Source of the DNA: Neoceratodus forsteri
Taxonomy: Eukaryota > Chordata > Ceratodontiformes > Ceratodontidae
Direction of reading: 5' to 3'
Length of the DNA: 64,000 bases
Assembly (NCBI GenBank): GCA_016271365.2
Contig: JADMNL010000028.1
Coordinates: forward strand, 101,655,001-101,719,000
Shown: piece after piece, positions 30,835 through 42,205 of the stretch
Numbering within the stretch: position 1 is the stretch's first letter
Layout: each line of letters begins with the position of its first letter
Position numbers and translations under genes: made by a program
Notes under the pieces: model-generated
What the model saw: only the letters and a program-made list of their open reading frames with translations
Databases searched by the model: none
Told to the model about the DNA's origin: nothing

Positions 30835-31312
30835 ACATAGATACATAGACAGTGTCGGCAGATAAGGGCCTATGGCCCACCTAGTCTGCCCATTTGAGCT
30901 TGTAAGTTCAGTTTGTTTTCCTAGAAGTCTATTTCCCCTTACCCCTGACCTCTAGAATTCCTTTATGTCTATCCCATGCATTCTTAAATCCCGTGATTGT
31001 TTCAGCTCCCACCACTTCCTCTGGCAGGGTGTTCCACTTGTCCACCACCCGTTCTGTGAAGAAATTCTTTCTCATGTTTCCTCTGAATCGTCCTCCCTCC
31101 AACTTCATCCCATGCCCTCTAGTCCTGAAACATCTTTTTCGCTTAAAAATAGTGTTTTCCTGCACCCTGTTCCTCCCTGTAAGATACTTGTATGTCTCTA
31201 TCATATCCCCTCTCTCCCTCCTCTCCTCCAGGGAGTACATGTTCAGTTCCTTCAACCTGTCTTCATAAGATCTGTGATGCAACCCATGCACAATCTTTGT
31301 TGCCCTCCTCTG
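30835..31312 (-). mobile_element. CR1 LINE 3' end inside the Harbinger element
   Basis: Minus strand, encoding 'RRATKIVHGLHHRSYEDRLK', '[20 protein letters not shown]', 'FTERVVDKWNTLPEEVV' and the end 'tatgtatctatgtaac'. Nearly the same subfamily as 53180-53777 and 55645-56460. Its position shows the Harbinger was in place first. Confidence 0.92.
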
Positions 31313-31402
31313 CCATGCGCAACCTTTAAATATCGCACTCATTGAGCCATGGTGCATCGGATTTGCACTGTGCCGGCCTTGCGCTGGCGTCTGGTGCATT
31401 TC

Positions 31403-31417
31403 TGAATATCCCACCCT
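31403..31417 (-). repeat. Harbinger right terminal inverted repeat
   Basis: 'tgaatatcccaccct', exact inverse of the left end. The 90 bp inside it also resemble the left end ('gaaatgcacca' and 'gcgatatt' in the same order). Confidence 0.9.
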
Positions 31418-32538
31418 GTGTGTAGAATGAATCATGACTAACAAACCATTTACAATGGAAGGAGCATACCAGGTAAATGACCTTTTAGACGAAGTTAACT
31501 CAGGGAATTTGTACAGAAAAAAAGAGACAAAGTATTTTTCTGTGTCAGACAAGTTGCAAGATTGTGTCGAAATCTGGATAAAAAATGTCCATTTTCAAAT
31601 GTAGACAACAGTAATGGGTCCTGTAGGAAGCCCTTAAAGTGAAACAGCCAGTGTTAATACTGTTAGATATTTTAACATAGCGCCTCTGATTAACAAACAG
31701 AGCGTTACCATGATCCATAATGGGTATTGTGGTTGTTTGGCAGTCAACAGCCGTGCTTCATCAGGAAGTGAATTTATATTATGGTATGTATATTAATGCA
31801 CCAGTTAAGGTTAAACCAACAAAACCAGGAAATGTGGTGTTAGGGTTCTAACCTAACACCACCTACAAGCAGCAAAGGGAAAAACATTATGGTTTTGGCT
31901 GTCCGGAGTCTTGTTAAATCAGGCCTGAGGTCTTCCTTGGAAATAGCCCTAATGCTCCTCCAATTCCATCAGCAAATAAGCTCAGATATGCAGACTATAT
32001 GAGAATGGGGTGATCGTTAGCGGAAAGGGAATACTGTACAGCTGCAAACTGACTTACAGAACAAGATTAAGCTGTTGGTGGTATTAGTGAATGGTAGAAC
32101 CATATCGTCATTCATGCAGGTCACTTCAGGACCTGTGTGAACACATCCATGTGATCACGGAAGTACAGGGCCGTCTGGGCCCAGTGCGTCCGTGCCTCCA
32201 TTTATTCACATATGTATGTGGGTGTAGAGGGCCCTGTGCTTCTGTTCCACCAGAAAAGCAATTTATGTGCTTCCTTGTAAATTTTTTTTTGTAGGGATGG
32301 ACCATTTTCAGTTCTTTTTTCTTATGGGCTTAGTTATGTAGTAGTCATTAAGATCTTTCTATGGATGGATACATATAATGAAACACGTGTCTATGTCTTC
32401 TGTTAGCACCCTTTGCAAACTGTGTGAGAGGCCTTCGGCACCATGCAATTCTGCTTAAAGTTGGACCAGCATAACATTCTGTGGTGATTTGCATATGTAG
32501 CCCATGATGCTTTGCATTGTGGGGGCATGTGTGATTTT
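31418..32538. other. RBCK1 intron, mostly unassigned
   Basis: Contains a perfect 11-bp stem, 7-nt loop hairpin at 31834-31862 ('gtggtgttagg' / 'cctaacaccac'), and at 32045-32098 a 50-bp stretch ('agattaagctgttggtggta') shared with 36190-36245 and, more weakly, 54720-54765. Read on minus, 31738-31766 has 'ttcctgatgaagcacggc', a retroelement-type motif. No gene. Confidence 0.45.
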
Positions 32539-32566
32539 GTATATATATATATATATATATATATAG
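32539..32566. repeat. (TA)n microsatellite
   Basis: Fourteen TA units just upstream of a tRNA-SINE. Confidence 0.95.
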
Positions 32567-32584
32567 TCCATTAATTTTGTCCAT

Positions 32585-32775
32585 TGCGGATGCAGTATAG
32601 CGCGAGTGCTTTAAGGCTCTGAGCTGCAGATCTGGAGACCTGGGTTTGAATCCCACAGTCCCCACTTGCATATACTATGTGACCCTAAGCAAGTCACTTA
32701 ACTTCCCTGTGCTCCCAGGTCGCACCTGTAAACAAGTTTTCAGCTTAGTGTTCCACTTCTGGTTAAACAATTGAA
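32585..32775 (+). mobile_element. tRNA-derived SINE, copy 3
   Basis: A box region 'tagcgcgagtgctttaagg', B box 'gggtttgaatccca', body 'gaccctaagcaagtcactta', tail 'ctggttaaacaattgaaaaa'. Closest to copy 4 at 63718. Confidence 0.85.
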
Positions 32776-33904
32776 AAAACAAAACAAAACTGACAGAATT
32801 ACATCTTGTTAACATTGCAGTGCTATCCTATGGGAATTGTAATTTGTTAATTTTTATGCTTTTTTATATGGCCCCTAAGTTGCTTTGGGGGTGTTATGTA
32901 TTAGCGTTGTAGTACGCATTTAGACCTTTAGTTTGATACATATAGATTGTCCCTTAACCCCAAATATTGACAGTTATAGCTTGTTAAAGTTGAAATCGGG
33001 AAAAAAAAACTAAGTCCAAATGATTTTCTCATATGAAGGGATCTTTTTTTCACGAGGTTATGTAGTTCATATGAAAAACAATTCCTTCATATGAAAAAAT
33101 AATGTGAAAAAAAAGGTCCAAATTATTTTTTCAGATGAAGGGAATCTTTTTTCGTATGGCCCAATTATTTTTTCATATGACCATATGAAAAAAGAAATTG
33201 AGTCATGAAAAACATTTTTTTAAATGTGTTAAAAACATATTTCTGTGTGATTTTTCCATAAACTAACTGCATAATCCACATAATGGGGGCCGATTAGCAA
33301 GATACATGTGTTGGTGTTTTTGCAAGATATCATTTTTATGGGTTTCAAAGAATTATAAAAACAAACGACAACAAAAAACAAGATGGCAGCCATACAAAAA
33401 ATAATTATTTTCTCATGAAAAAGATTACCCCAGACGAAACAGAATCTTTTTTAGTATGGGTCAAATTCTTTTCATTGAAACAGCTATCCAAAGACTACTG
33501 TGCATGCTCAGAACCAAAATATAAAATCCTTATAACTCTGGACCAGATTAATATTTTTCACCAAACCAAAGAAAGGCACCACTGGCCCAAGCTCTTTCTA
33601 CCTTGAAAATTTCAGAACAAAATTCGAAGCATCTGGCGTTATGCGATGACAAAAAACAGCAACCCCCATTTTTCACTTTTCGCTATCCAGATCTTATAAT
33701 CCACATAACCGACCAGGCGAAACTTGGCAAGTCAAGAGACCATGCCCCTGAGATTGCGCATGCAAAATTTTCTGCAAATCCGTTGAATGGTGGTGAAGCT
33801 ATTAAAGTGCAAAGTTAGGAGTTTTACATTAAACAGCCTGCTCATCCCTAACTTTAGTGGCGCTACTGCGCCACTACAATATGCATAAAAAAATTCTGAT
33901 TATT
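32776..33904. other. AT-rich intronic region with CATATG motifs
   Basis: From 33030 to 33190 'ttcatatgaa'-like palindromes recur six or so times separated by A/T runs. A 9-bp perfect hairpin, 'tagtggcgc' / 'gcgccacta', sits at about 33856-33877. Open frames at 33415-33818 lack recognisable domains. Unclassified, perhaps a decayed DNA transposon. Confidence 0.4.
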
Positions 33905-34110
33905 TTTTTTTTCATTTCTTATTCAAATGCATCATCAAATTCAAACTGGAGACCAAATAGATGCCTAAATACTTGAACGTATTTTCTGTAGAAAGCTGGT
34001 GATGATTACCACTGTATATATGTAGGTCATTCCTCACTCGGGCCAATCTCTGTGCTGTGCCAAACAGCACTACTTTAGTTTTTATTTAATTCCACCTTAA
34101 TTTGTTCTTA
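33905..34110 (-). mobile_element. L2-type LINE, RT C-terminal fragment
   Basis: On minus 'KTKVVLFGTAQRLARVRNDL' followed by 'TFKYLGI', the RT thumb region of L2-like elements. Probably the same element as 35086-35400, split by the plus-strand L2 between them. Confidence 0.7.
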
Positions 34111-34164
34111 GCTAGCCAGATAGTTTAATATCATAACCTTGTGTAACTTGTTTTGTAACAGTGA

Positions 34165-35085
34165 CAGGATTATTCCTAGGGTCTGTGCCATTGAAGACTT
34201 CTCTAAGGTTCGCGATCTTGGCGTTATCCTTGGCCGGACTGACAGTTGAATCTGGTATCGTTCATTGTCCGAACCAGCTTTTACGATCTGAGGAATATCA
34301 GGGATCAAACCCTAGTTCTGCTCATGGACTTCCCCACCTTAGTGCATGCATTACGTGACATCAAGGCTTGATTACTGTAATACACTCTACTTCTGGGTAC
34401 TCTCCATTGGCTGCAGCTAGTGCAGAACACAGCTGCTAGGCTGCTGACTGGGCAGTCCAAGTACTGCCACATCACATCAGTACTGCATGAACTGCATTAA
34501 CTGCCGGTGAGAAGGAAGGTCCTCTTCAAGGTGGGCTGGCTCACCTTTAAGGCCCTGCATGGACTGGGCCCTGGCTACCTGTTGGACCTTCTAACACCTG
34601 CTGCCTCAGTCCACTTCCTCCATTACTCCTCTAGGGGCCTCCTTGTGATTCCCAGGATAAGGTTAAAAACTGCTGGCGACAGAGCTTTTAGTGTCGCCGG
34701 CCCCATCCTGTGGAATTCACTTCTTCCAGCTGTAAGGAAGGCCCTTCAGTTGAGGTATTTAAAGCCCGCCTCAAGACCTTTCTGCTTAATCAGGCATTCC
34801 CAGAAACTGTCTTTTTTAGACATTGCTTTTAGTGACAGGTCTATTTTAGAAACTGTTTTTCTTGTTGCAGGCTGTTGTTCCACCTTGCTGTAGCCTGCTT
34901 TTGTTTAGTATTGCTGCATGTTATTTATTATTGTGTCTGATTTTATCTGCTGTTCATTGTGTGCTTTTACCTGTACAGCAACCAGAGCCTCTGCAACTGG
35001 GCACCTAAAAATAAAATGTTCCTTGCTTTGTCTTGCCAACAGAGAGGGGCCCTTGTCGAGGATGACTTATCACTGGCGTATAACA
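34165..35085 (+). mobile_element. L2 LINE, ORF2 C-terminus and 3' end
   Basis: Encodes 'VRDLGVILG', 'HITSVLHELHWLPVRRKVLF', 'FKALHGLGPGYLLDLLTP', 'RGLLVIPRIRLKTAGDRAFS' and 'VAGPILWNSLLPAVRKAL'. These are the standard L2 C-terminal blocks. It is followed by about 180 bp of 3' UTR ending near 'cacctaaaaataaaatgttc'. Confidence 0.9.
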
Positions 35086-35400
35086 GACTCTTCACTGGGA
35101 CAAATCGTTTATGAATATTAGGAACAGGGGTCCCACTACCGAACCACTGGGAGCTCCAGTAATTACCTCCAGTGGTTTGAACAAGGAATGCCCTATCCTC
35201 ACCCGCTTTACTCCACTGTTTAGATAGCTCACAAACCAGGCCAGGCTATTGCATGATATTCCAATTTGACCCATGTTACTTAACAATATCCTGTGGTCCA
35301 CCATATTGAAGGCCCTGGTTAGGTCAACAAATATTCGCCAGTCATTGACCTACCTCACAGGCATCCAGTACAGTACCTAGATTAACCTGCCGAACTCTTG
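35086..35400 (-). mobile_element. L2-type LINE RT fragment
   Basis: On minus 'VDHRILLSNMGQIGISCNSL', 'AWFVSYLNSGVKRVRIGHSL' and 'GAPSGSVVGPLFLIFINDLS' (RT blocks A and B; block PQGSVLGP is PSGSVVGP). It stops just before the expected YADD block. Confidence 0.88.
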
Positions 35401-35489
35401 CAGTGATGTGCCCTCCTGAATCCTCATCTGTTTATACTGAATCAATAATTTTTTTTATTTATTTATTTTATTTTTAAAATGTTAATTTT

Positions 35490-35604
35490 TAAGTACTGAC
35501 CCAATACATGCTGCTAATCAGAGCCCAAGAGCTGCATGAATACAATAAAACCATGTAGAAGACCACAACGTTTACCAGGCTCTGCTTCCTAACAAAAGGA
35601 ATCT
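35490..35604 (-). repeat. Unclassified repeat, copy 1 (inverted partner at 46796)
   Basis: Reverse complement of 46796-46913 at about 94% by eye over 115 bp, better conserved than most repeats here. Landmarks: 'ttaggaagcagagcctggta' and 'agcagcatgtattgggtcag'. On the minus strand it is followed by an ATAAAATAAATAAA tail, so it may be the 3' end of a retrosequence. Confidence 0.8.
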
Positions 35605-36107
35605 TTTAATTTTATGTAATTCCAGATTTTCTCTCACTGTTTCATCTGCTGTTTTAATGCTTTACTCAACCAAGAGGAGTAAAAGCGCCGCGACTCGTTA
35701 ACTGTTTTAGGGTGTTAGCATTGAAGGCCCTTATGAGTACCTCTGTTGGTGGGGCTTCAGTTCCCTCAACATGCTTGTCTCTCAAATTGCTGCTACTTGG
35801 CCAAAGCCAGATCTAAAAGAAACCCTTTCACATTGTCTAGTAATACACTTTCTCAATCAATTTTGGTGAACCTTTTCCTTTTATGACTGTCATAAAAAAA
35901 AAAAATTGGGATAATAATACGATACTGAATCTTGCAGAGCTCCTATTGCAAATATATAACTGAGATGATTAGCTACCAGCCAATTGACTGAATCATTTCC
36001 CCTCTTATAGTTAAAGTGAGTGGGGAGATTTATTAACTGAAACAAATTCAGTGAAGCCAATTTGCTTTTGAACTTTGTTTTTTGGGATTTTGCACTCCAA
36101 TCCAGTT
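35605..36107. other. RBCK1 intron, unassigned
   Basis: AT-rich, with an A-run near 35895. No gene or recognised repeat. Confidence 0.35.
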
Positions 36108-36245
36108 TTTTTTTTTTAGTTTTTGTTGACCAGGTAAGTGCACTAAAAAATTCTGCCTATTTTCAGGCACGACCCAGGGGAAGGGGATACAGATGAATGC
36201 CAACTGACTTTGAACCAGATTAAGCTGTTGGTGGTATTTTAGTGA
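36108..36245 (-). mobile_element. SINE-like repeat with L2-type tail
   Basis: Minus strand: 'accaccaacagcttaatctg', 'catctgtatccccttcccct', then 'cacttacctggtcaacaaaa' and A-rich tail. Shares body and tail with 54625-54790. The 5' side is cut at the start of the Tx1 element. Confidence 0.65.
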
Positions 36246-36339
36246 ATGGGGGGGGGAGATTTTGCCAGGGCACTGGGGAAATTACCCTACTCGGTAGGGG
36301 GAGCTGCTGTTCTAGGACAGGACGGCAGTCGGCCTCAGA

Positions 36340-37925
36340 ATGTCAGAGGAGGAGGTTGTGGATGTGGAGCAGCTGATGGTTCTATCCCCGACCACGGCTG
36401 TAGCTTTACTTGGGGATTCCGAGAAAGTGTTTGCTGTGGAAAATGTGCCTGCCGTTACTCCGTTAGGCGTATCCTGTGATTTGGCAGTGGCAAAATCTTC
36501 AGTTCAGGATTCTACTACGTTTTCCGATGTAGCATGCCATTTGGAGACGGTTCCTTCCCGTGACTGACTTGCCTGTCGACCAAGTTGCAGTGGCCGAGTT
36601 TTGGTGAGTCAACAAGCGGCTGACAGGAATGAGGATGGATGCGTCAGTTTCAGGCGCCTGATCTGAGATTTTCCTTTCAAAAAGAAACACAAGGCAAGAT
36701 GTGCTCTTCACTGAGAAAACTGGACGGAAGAGTCGGCGTTAACTAAAGCTGGATGGATTCAAGGCGGATGGCCCTGGCTCCCAGATACAACTTGGGAAAC
36801 GTTTTCAGGTACTTCTCTGAGTAATTCTCCTCCTTTGGAGGCAATTCCTGTTACAGTCTCTGCCCCTTCTACTATTATTGCAACATACGGGGAGGGGTGG
36901 TATGGATGCAGAACTACCAATGGAGGCATCGGGGCCCTCTGGCCTGGTTCTTGAAACTACTTCCCTAGAATTTCCCCTCCCTCCCCAACCCGAAGATAGA
37001 AGACAGCGTGGACCTTTCTTTTCGGACCTTTTTAAAAATAACAAAGTTGAACAAGCACCTCGCCGGAATGCTGTTCGTTTAAGGTACAGAGGTGGTTTAC
37101 AAGAGCATCCAGATCGGAGTTATGTTGCCAGGACTTTGTTACTTAACTCTATGCATTTTCATGCAGAAGATATATTTGCTCTAATTAATATTAGAGGGGA
37201 AGATTATTTTGATATTAGCTTTAAAAACTTTATGGGGTTAGCCGAAAGCATGTTATAAGTGTGGTAGTAGTAGGCACCTTAGCAGCACTTGTGATCAGGT
37301 ACGTTGTGCGTTACGTGGTGATTATGACCATGGTAGTGCTGTTTGTAGAAATGTCTTTCGCTGTAATTTATGTGAAGAACAGGGCCATGCGTACCATCAA
37401 TGTCCCTGGGCAGGTCAGAATAGGCCTGGAGGCCCAGACAAAGACTCCCTTATCAGTCAGGCTCAGGATAGATGTAGGACTCATAGGCCTAATCCTTCCA
37501 CTGAAGAAAAATCTCATGCTAGTTTAACTAATCAAACTAAGGTTCCTCTCTCTAGTTCTGTTCATATTACGCAAACCCCTTGTCAAAACGATGGAGCTTC
37601 CTCCTCTCAGGCCCCTGATGGACTTGTGTCTTCTCAGCCTTCTTTTATAAATTCTACCTTACAGAAACCTATGCCTCCCCCAGGAACTGATTTTCAGCTT
37701 CCAAAAAGGGTGACTAGATCTGTTAGTAAAAGTAAAATCCAACCTGTACAGATCCCACTTCAAAATACCTATCAGGTACTTCTAGATGGAGATATGGGCT
37801 CTGAATCTGATGTCTCTTCCAGGTCTGAGGTAGTCTCAGAGATGGAGTATGATGATGACACTGTTTTGTCTGGGAGAGGAGTTAAAAAGAAATTAGGAAA
37901 AAAAAGGAAGAAGGATAAGGATTAA
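36340..37925 (+). pseudogene. Tx1 ORF1 (nucleic-acid binding, CCHC)
   Basis: N-terminal acidic part from ATG 36340. 'NAVRLRYRGGLQEHPDRSYV' (about 37060) and 'IRGEDYFDISFKNFMGL' precede tandem zinc knuckles at 37250-37410 in another frame: CYKCGSSRHLSSTC and CNLCEEQGHAYHQC. Compared with the copy at 56.8 kb, about 80 residues between 'DISFKN' and the first knuckle are missing, an internal deletion. The C-terminus (37626-37922) is open and ends in a basic KKKLGKKRKKDKD tail, like a nuclear or nucleolar signal. Confidence 0.82.
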
Positions 37926-37954
37926 TTTTGCATTTTCCTTTTATTTTTTTTCAT

Positions 37955-40903
37955 GACTTCCTTACGTATAGCTTCTCTTAATGTTTGAAGTATACAGAAC
38001 ATTAAGAAAAGGGCTGCTATTTTATCCTTCTGCAAGGACTTAAACACTGATATCCTTTTTTTGCAAGAAACTAGGCTTCAATCCCTGCATGATATTTCTT
38101 CTACTAAAAAACTGTGGCCTTGGGGATTTCCTTGGACTTTATGGGGATGTTGGGATGGATTAGGATTTTATTCTATTCATCTCATGTTAAAATTCAGCAG
38201 CTTCTAGATATTGTCCCTGGCCGGGCCCTTCTGGTTGATTGTTGTTGGTATGGGTACTCTATACGCCTGATTAATACTTATGCTCCACAGAGTAAAGCGG
38301 CTAGAGTGGATTTGTTTAATACTGTCAAACCTCTCCTTTTTACTAAGCGGCATGTGGTTTGGGGAAGGGACATGAACTGTGGGTTAGAGTTAAGTCTTAA
38401 AGATAATATTCAAAGGAAGGTTTATTGTGACTCTCATGCTCTAAGAGATACTTTATTGCTTACAGGCCTCAAGGATGCTTATAGATCTCTGCACCAAGAT
38501 ACAGAAGCCACATATTTTCGAAGTACATTATCCACACATATAGATTTCCTTTTTGTATCTCAATTTTTATACCCTCAAAATTTAAACTTTCTTTTTCTGA
38601 ATTTACTGATCATTTTTACTATTATGTGAAATGTCTTTTAGAAATATTCCTGCTAAATTTCCTGCGATTATGCGGAGATGGAAGCTGAATGTTTGTGTTT
38701 TACAACACTTAGAAACGCAATCTAAAATGGCAAATCTATTTTTATAGAAAATCTGTGGCAGAATTTTGAGGATTGGTTGCATTGGTGGTTGATACAAAAG
38801 AAGATTTCAAAAATTATTTATTGATTTTGGTAAATATACTGGTAATAAAGATTATTTCTTATATTTACATTTTAGGGATCAGTTTTATAAACTAATGTCC
38901 ACACCTAATAAATCTGATTATAGAATTAAAACTCAATTGGATGAGATTAAAATACAAATGTTTTCTTATCATGCTACTAAAGCAAACGTTCAGAATACAG
39001 AATTTAGGTATAGTGACGATTTCACAACCTTTTCCGATCCATTATGCGCCTGTAAGGATACTGTGCTTCATAAAGTAATGACAGGTTTGTATGATGCTAA
39101 TGGCTGTTTGAAAACTTCAGATGTGGAAATGTTAGAAGTTGTACATTCTTATTTATTTCAGTTTCTGGGTATGGAACCTGTTTCTTCAGGCATTTGGGGG
39201 CAGGATGTTTCTTATTCTATTTCTCAGCCAGATCCTGATCTAATTACTAAAATAGAAACACCTATTTCTGCTCAAGAGGTTAGGGAGGCAATTAATAGAT
39301 TAAAATCAGGGGTATCTCCAGGGATGGATGATTTAATGCACGAGTTTTATAAACAGTATATAGATGAACTCAGTGTTATATTGCCACATGTCTTTAATTC
39401 CTTGGTTATGACAGAAGATAGATTTGTACGTCTTTTTGCATCAGCATTGGTAGTCTTTATCTTTAAATCTGGAGATAGATGTGATCTGAATAATTGGAGA
39501 CCTATTAGTCTCCTTAATACTGATTATAAAATATTTTCGTCTATTCTTTGCAGTAGATTGCAAAAGGTGGCATCAGTGCCGATACATCCTACACAAACTT
39601 GCTCTGTTCCTGGGAGGAACATTAAACAAAATTGACTCTTCTTAAGGGCATTAACAGAATTTGGTAAGCAAAACAGATTATCTGGTTTCCTTTTGGCACT
39701 GGATCAAAGAAGGCTTTTGACACTGTTTCTCATGTATTTTTGTTTAAAGTTTTGAATTTTTATGGAATACCGAATGTTGGCATGGATTATATCTTTGTAT
39801 AAGGGTGCTTCCTTTCTCCCATAGTTAATGGGTTGGTAGGGACAAGTATTGATTTAAAATGGGGGTCTCAAGGATGCCCACTGAGCCCTTTACTTTTTAC
39901 CTTTATATTAGATCCTTTGATCAGGGGAATACTAAATAATGATTTAATTATGGGTGTTTCCCCAAGTATGGATGTTTTACCTCAAAAAATTTCTGCTTAT
40001 GCAGATGATATTTGCCTTATAGTACAAGATGCAATCTCAGGAATTAGGGCATTACAACAGTTTGAGGATTTTTCTGGATTCTCAGGTGTATATTTAAATT
40101 ATGATAAATGTTTTGGTTTACAATTAGGTTTAGGAGATAGGGTACAAAGGATTGGTCCTATTAATATAGTACATACTTACATTAAAATCTTAGGGGTTTA
40201 TTTTGGATCTTGTGATATGGCTCTTTTGAATTGGGAGGAGAAATCAGTGTTGGGCGAAAGGAAGGTACAGATGTGGAAATCCTGGAATCTTTCAAAATTA
40301 AAGCGGGTTTCTATTATTAAAAAATTTCTTATACCCATTTTTTTATATATTAGTTATGTATTCCCTTTACCTTCACAATTTGAGACTCGATTATTAAGTT
40401 GTTTTTTCGAAATGTTATAGGGTAGCAGGTTAAACCCCATTAAAAGAAATTTTACCTATTTATCTATTAAGGCTGGGGGGCTGGGCATGATAAATCCGGT
40501 GGTTTTTTTCTATTCTTTTTTTTTAGTTCCATTTTGCATAATGATTTGAATATTACTGAGGATTTCTGGATGGATTGGACAGATGAGCGGTTTAGCTTTT
40601 TTTTTCAATGTTGGGGAGGTCAAGGAAATAAGAGGTCAAAATCTAAATCTTCCCGATTTTGCAGTCCTGGGTTTCAAAAATAAAAGCATGGCAATTGCAA
40701 ATGGTAGAGGCCTTTTACTTATAGAAAACAAATCTATCGAGGATCCTAGAAATGAATTTTTGGTTCAGGTAGATTTTCCAAAATGTTGTCCATCCAGAAT
40801 ACAGTTTGCTTTAAAACTTTTAAGAGATCCTAAAGTTCCTGTGCATATGTGGGATGTCTCGTGGCTTTGTTGTTATGGGAGATTAGGGGTTCGTGGCAAT
40901 TAG
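37955..40903 (+). pseudogene. Tx1 ORF2 (endonuclease and reverse transcriptase)
   Basis: Endonuclease: 'LRIASLNV', 'DILFLQETRLQSLHDI' (38052), 'LINTYAPQSKAARVDLFN' (38269), GRDMN in place of GGDFN, and 'THIDFLFVS'. RT: 'SPGMDDLMHEFYKQYI' (39319), 'NNWRPISLLNTDYKIF' (39488), 'GSQGCPLSPLLFTFILDPLI' (39862) and 'SAYADDICLIVQD' with YADD intact (about 39993). Frame breaks near 38080, 38170, 38630, 39636-39830 and 40420. C-terminal pieces continue to about 40903. Confidence 0.92.
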
Positions 40904-41417
40904 AAGCATAAGGGGGTAGAGGAAAGGGGATGTTTAAGACCAGGGTGTGTTGGTTTGACAGAAACCCTAGAACATTTTCATATAACTTGCTCATATATGG
41001 TACTTTTTTGGTTAGACTTACAGAGTAGATGGAAATAGGGTGGTTACTTATGAATCTTTAATTTTAGGGATTACACGGGTTTTTAAGAAGATATCATCCT
41101 AGTACACTGAATGTGATCTTTGCCTGCATCAAATATTATCTTTGGCAAGCTCGGTGTCATTATTATTTGCAGCATGTTGTTTTATTGAACACTGTTATTA
41201 TCTCACAAATTGAAAAGCAATACAAACAGAATTTCTGATTTTGTAAAGATGGATAGGAGAACATTTGCTATATTTTGGAAACATATGGATTCTTTATTTT
41301 GATTTATTTCTTGATTTAAGTATTGGATGTCTATCCTTATGTTTCTATTTTATGTTTGTTGATTTTCTTTATTCAAGTATTTTCTGTGATTTCCTATGAT
41401 GTTATTTCTTTGCAATA

Positions 41418-41690
41418 AAAGATTCCCCTATTCTTTTCGAGAAGTGCCATAGGATCTTTAACATCCACCTGAACTACCACCAGAACAGGCAGATGGGACC
41501 TCGGTTTAATGTCTCATCCAAAAGACGGCACTTCAGGAGTGCAGCACCCCCGTCACGCTGCACTGCAGTGTCAGTATTGGGATATTAACCCAAGTGCCTG
41601 GTGTGGGGCTAGAACCCACAGCCTTCTGATCTCCCGACCTCAGAGGTGAGTGTGCTACCTGCTGAGCCACTGACACTGATAACACCCAGT
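41418..41690 (-). mobile_element. tRNA-derived SINE (V-SINE/DeuSINE-like)
   Basis: Minus strand: head 'agtggctcagcaggtagcac' (A box), 'gtgggttctagccccac' (B box), then the widely conserved block 'ttttggatgagacattaaac' and tail 'cacttctcgaaaagaatagg'. The last block is familiar from fish, shark and lungfish SINEs. It abuts the poly-A signal of the Tx1 element. Confidence 0.8.
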
Positions 41691-41713
41691 ATTTTATACT
41701 CCATCCTACTGTT

Positions 41714-42205
41714 GTGCTGGGATATCAGATCGTCAGAAATGTGTGGCTCAGGCCGCCCACTGGTGCAGCAGTAGGGTTACCGCCACGGCGGCAAGCGGGG
41801 AGGAGGATCAAAAGCCCAGAGGCTGTTCTCCTCCTCCGTGTGGGTGGGTGGGTCCTTGTCCTGCTGCTATACCGCCACCTGGTTGACCACGGGTGGAGGT
41901 GCAGTGGGATGGAGCGGAAGAAGGAAGGAAGGATGTCAGCCGGGAGCCGGAGCATATGCATGTCCTGGCGTGCTCCGCCCCTAGGCTCTCCCAGCAAGCT
42001 GACATCCCGGTGGACCAGAAAACCAGGAAACACCCCTCAGCACTCCCGGCCCCGATCTCCAGTGCCCCTATCGGCACCAGCACACAGCATCTCCGTCAAA
42101 ACAGAGACATGTCAGGGTGTAAGGGCCTCCACCGCTGCACTCCACCTGGGGGTATAACCAAGGCCCGTGGGGAGATGGACTGTGCTGGTGGCAGACTAGA
42201 GGAGT
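41714..42205. repeat. GC-rich unclassified repeat, member 1
   Basis: Shares the CCCCCAGGTGGAGG-type core and flanking order with 43126-44128 and 51300-51645. No conserved protein. GC-rich compared with its flanks. Confidence 0.5.

Larger units (their letters stand above)
24228..31417 (+). mobile_element. PIF/Harbinger DNA transposon, about 7.2 kb
   Basis: Exact 15-bp terminal inverted repeats bound the region. Inside are a HARBI1-like DDE transposase on plus, a Myb/SANT-type gene on minus and a second SANT-type gene on plus. The GC content is far above the AT-rich flanks. Expected 3-bp target duplications (TWA) are not visible: the left flank is CTA or TAA and the right flank GTG or TGT. A CR1 fragment (30835-31312) was inserted later near the right end. 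Whether this is one element or two fused ones is open. Confidence 0.85.
36246..41420 (+). mobile_element. Tx1-clade L1 LINE, nearly full length
   Basis: About 5.2 kb with an ORF1 carrying CCHC knuckles, an APE-endonuclease/RT ORF2 and a 3' UTR ending 'gcaataaaag'. Tx1-type L1 elements were first described in Xenopus. Codon use is AT-rich, unlike the GC-rich Harbinger to the left. Both ORFs are broken. No target duplication is seen. Confidence 0.88.

Noticed and set aside
29587..30840. 417-codon open frame as a gene
   Set aside because: Lies in a GC-rich, stop-poor region, is rich in Cys/Trp/Gly/Pro, has no domain blocks and runs into an unrelated CR1 boundary.
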